A stretch of DNA of 6,222 bases from Helicobacteraceae bacterium. Lineage in GTDB: Bacteria > Campylobacterota > Campylobacteria > Campylobacterales > SZUA-545. Both the position numbers and the translations under genes were made by a program. The stretch is taken from contig QKHD01000329.1 of the NCBI GenBank assembly GCA_003250175.1, forward strand, positions 1-6,222. Reading direction: 5' to 3'. Within the stretch, counting starts at the first letter, position 1. Every line of letters starts with the position of its first letter. Under the pieces are notes generated by a model. That model searched no databases and was not told the DNA's origin. It was given only the letters and a program-made list of their open reading frames with translations. This document shows, one piece after another, positions 4,735 to 6,222 of the stretch.

Positions 4735-6222
4735 TCGCTGACCTTGACCGTCGGGATGGCATCGGCGATGCCTCGCTCCTTCTCAGCAGGTGCGGCGGAA
4801 GCCTCCGGAGCTTTGGATTCGGTCTTCGGATGGTGGATGGTCACATCTTCCCCCTCCTTAACCAGCTTAAACCCAAGCTCGGAGAGGGAGGGCATGGTGG
4901 CCTCCTTGCTCATGTGCGGCGTGAGGATAAAGACGATCTCGGTGGTGATGTCGGTGACGTTTTCCGATTTGAAAAGCCAGCCGAGGCCGGGAATGTCGCC
5001 TAATAGGCGGACCTTGTTCTCCTGCATTCCCTTGGTGCTGCTGATGAGGCCGCCTAAAATAATGGAGTCGCCGTCCTTGACCCGCACCACGGAGGAGATG
5101 CGGCGGGTCACCGTATCGGGTGGAAGGTTGCGGGTGGTGGTCTGCTTGACGGAGTCCTCGGAGTATTTAAATTCGCTGATGGAGGGGTTGATCCGGAGGG
5201 TGATAAACCCGTCGTTGTCAATCTGGGGGGTGATGTCCAGCAGCACACCCACAAACAGCGACGCCGGAATCTGGGTTTCGGCGATGGTGGTCGTGGTGGT
5301 GGAGGTGGCGGTGCTCTGTTTGATCAGGTAGTTGATGTTGTCCCCGACGCTGATCATGGAGGGCTGGTTGTTGATGGCCAGGATTTTGGGGTTGGAGAGG
5401 GAGCGGGTGTCGCCAAACTGGTTGAGAAAGTCAAACATGCCCGCAACTTCCAGCCCAGCGGATTGGTCGACGACCAGGGAGCTCGTATCGGTCAGGGTGC
5501 GTACGCCGTTGGTCTCCGTATCGTCCTTGTTTTTCAAAAAGGCTCCGGTGAGACCGAAATCGAGGGAGAATTTAGACCAGTCAACCCCCATGGTATGGCT
5601 GTCATCGAGGGTGACGCCCAGAATCTGTACGTCGATCACCACCTGCTTCTGCAGGGCGTCCAGGGTGAGGCGGATGTAGTCCGCCACGCGGTCCAGCTGG
5701 CGCTTGGTTCCGGAGACGATGACGTGGCCGCTCTTTTTGTTAACGATGATGGGGGCGTTGTATTTCTCTTCGCCATCCTCCGGACGGTCGAGGATTTTTT
5801 TGATGTTCTCCTCCAGGTCTTTCCAAAAGTCGAAGGATTCGGTGGTCTTGATGTAGGCTCCGGTGGAGCCGGAGGAGGAGCTTCCGGAGTTCATCCCGGT
5901 GCTGGTTCCGGAGGTCGTGCCGTAGCTGCTGCTAAGGGAGGTAGAACCATAGCTGCTGCTTCCGTAGCTGCTGCCGCTGGTTCCGGTGACACCACTGTTG
6001 ACGCTGGAGCCGCTGATGATAACATCGATATTGCTGTTGCCGGTACGGGCACTGTCGATGTAGTCGACGTTGAAGGTGCGGGTCATGACATGGGCGATGG
6101 TGAGAATCTCATCGTCCAGGGTGTAGTGAAAATTGTTTTTTCCCACTAAAAGATCGAGCACCTTTTCGATGCTCTGGCTGTTGATGTAGACGGGGCTGAG
6201 GCGTCGCCGTTTGACCATGGCA
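4731..6222 (-). CDS. mshL: Secretin of MSHA pilus/transformation type (MshL/CtsD), 5' end cut
   Basis: This is an outer-membrane channel protein of the type II/IV secretin family. Residue numbers count from the ATG at 6218-6216. Residues 1-45 resemble an STN/secretin N-terminal fold. A Ser/Gly/Thr/Tyr-rich linker covers about 69-120. A short N1-like domain follows (APIIVNKKSGHVIVSGT at 155-171). The secretin core spans about 190-435, with QVVIDVQILGVTL at 192-204 and the diagnostic LLGDIPGLGWLFKS at 405-418, then TEIVFILTPHM at 426-436. After the core there is a 59-residue charged tail (about 437-495) of variable type. The ATG at 6218 gives no signal peptide and falls inside the STN-like region. 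The frame is open to the right edge, so the true start with its signal sequence very likely lies outside the window. The stop overlaps the GTG of the AAA gene by four bases. The secretin family is certain; MshL instead of CtsD or PilQ follows from gene order. Confidence 0.93.
   Translation of the reverse strand, partial: AMVKRRRLSPVYINSQSIEKVLDLLVGKNNFHYTLDDEILTIAHVMTRTFNVDYIDSARTGNSNIDVIISGSSVNSGVTGTSGSSYGSSSYGSTSLSSSYGTTSGTSTGMNSGSSSSGSTGAYIKTTESFDFWKDLEENIKKILDRPEDGEEKYNAPIIVNKKSGHVIVSGTKRQLDRVADYIRLTLDALQKQVVIDVQILGVTLDDSHTMGVDWSKFSLDFGLTGAFLKNKDDTETNGVRTLTDTSSLVVDQSAGLEVAGMFDFLNQFGDTRSLSNPKILAINNQPSMISVGDNINYLIKQSTATSTTTTTIAETQIPASLFVGVLLDITPQIDNDGFITLRINPSISEFKYSEDSVKQTTTRNLPPDTVTRRISSVVRVKDGDSIILGGLISSTKGMQENKVRLLGDIPGLGWLFKSENVTDITTEIVFILTPHMSKEATMPSLSELGFKLVKEGEDVTIHHPKTESKAPEASAAPAEKERGIADAIPTVKVSE
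4732..4745 (-). promoter_or_regulatory. Ribosome binding site and GTG start of the AAA ATPase gene
   Basis: On the minus strand AAGG (4745-4742) is followed by 7 bases and then GTG (4734-4732), which overlaps the secretin stop as GTGA. The good spacing supports this GTG as the true start despite the non-ATG codon, and the overlap suggests translational coupling of secretin and ATPase. Confidence 0.6.
5859..6014 (-). repeat. Low-complexity Ser/Gly/Thr/Tyr linker region in the secretin gene with SSYG repeats
   Basis: This stretch codes for residues of about 69-120 of the visible secretin, almost only Ser, Gly, Thr and Tyr. It contains the peptide repeat SSYG, seen three times. At DNA level the 10-base word tagctgctgc (plus strand) occurs at 5923, 5950 and 5965. 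The spacings of 27 and 15 bases keep the frame. Such linkers join N-domains in several secretins. The repeats could expand or contract in whole codons without breaking the gene. Confidence 0.7.

Noticed and set aside
4240..5331. Plus-strand open frame of 363 codons
   Set aside because: It lies antisense to the secretin and AAA genes, which have clear family motifs. Its translation has no recognisable domain, and its length is explained by GC-rich antisense frames lacking stops.
1140..5890. Recurrent tccgga/ctccggag words scattered through the window
   Set aside because: They fall in coding sequence without regular spacing or orientation and mostly reflect common Ser/Pro/Gly/Glu codons in a GC-rich genome, so I do not treat them as uptake or regulatory signals.
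6216..6218. ATG as the true start of the secretin gene
   Set aside because: The resulting protein has no signal peptide and begins within the STN-like domain, while the frame stays open to the window edge.

Overview
The window is a densely packed, one-directional piece of a chromosome. All six protein genes I can support lie on the minus strand, so they are transcribed from right to left. The two large plus-strand reading frames are only shadows. Base composition is GC-rich by eye apart from one AT-rich patch near 4081-4140. Neighbouring genes overlap or are separated by at most 12 bases, so this looks like the interior of a single operon. I see no promoter, terminator, RNA gene, mobile element or CRISPR array.

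In transcription order the genes are: (1) a secretin of the MshL/CtsD type, whose 5' end is cut by the right edge (4731-6222); (2) an ExeA/MshM-type AAA ATPase with a GTG start (3934-4734); (3) a single-pass membrane protein with a long Pro/Ala/Glu-rich stalk and C-terminal TPR-like helices, MshN-like in architecture and position (3159-3941); (4) a 179-residue exported protein I cannot assign (2613-3152); (5) a GspE/PilB/MshE-type assembly ATPase with an N-terminal MshEN domain and a tetracysteine zinc motif (912-2600); (6) the first 304 codons of a membrane sensor with a large periplasmic double-sensory (Cache-like) domain, cut by the left edge (1-912).

The order secretin - AAA ATPase - TPR membrane protein - assembly ATPase matches mshL-mshM-mshN-mshE of the MSHA type IV pilus. 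It also resembles the Campylobacter natural-transformation order ctsD-ctsP-ctsX-ctsE. The likely machine is therefore a type IV pilus, pseudopilus or DNA-uptake apparatus. The secretin would form the outer-membrane channel, the MshM- and MshN-like proteins would help assemble or brace it across the periplasm, and the MshE-like hexamer would drive pilin polymerisation from the cytoplasm. Two departures stand out: an extra exported protein sits between the TPR gene and the ATPase, and the gene after the ATPase is a sensor instead of the expected platform protein (MshG/CtsF/PilC). The MshEN domain is a known c-di-GMP-binding module, so a coupled sensor that may end in a signalling output domain suggests regulated pilus activity. 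That last step is inference, because the output domain lies outside the window.

The source is a Gram-negative bacterium, shown by the secretin and the periplasmic proteins. The 179-residue protein and the cts-like order remind me of Campylobacterota of the Sulfurimonas/Sulfurovum/Nitratifractor/Hydrogenimonas kind. The high GC would point to a GC-rich member. A gammaproteobacterial source is the main alternative, and the taxonomic call is tentative.
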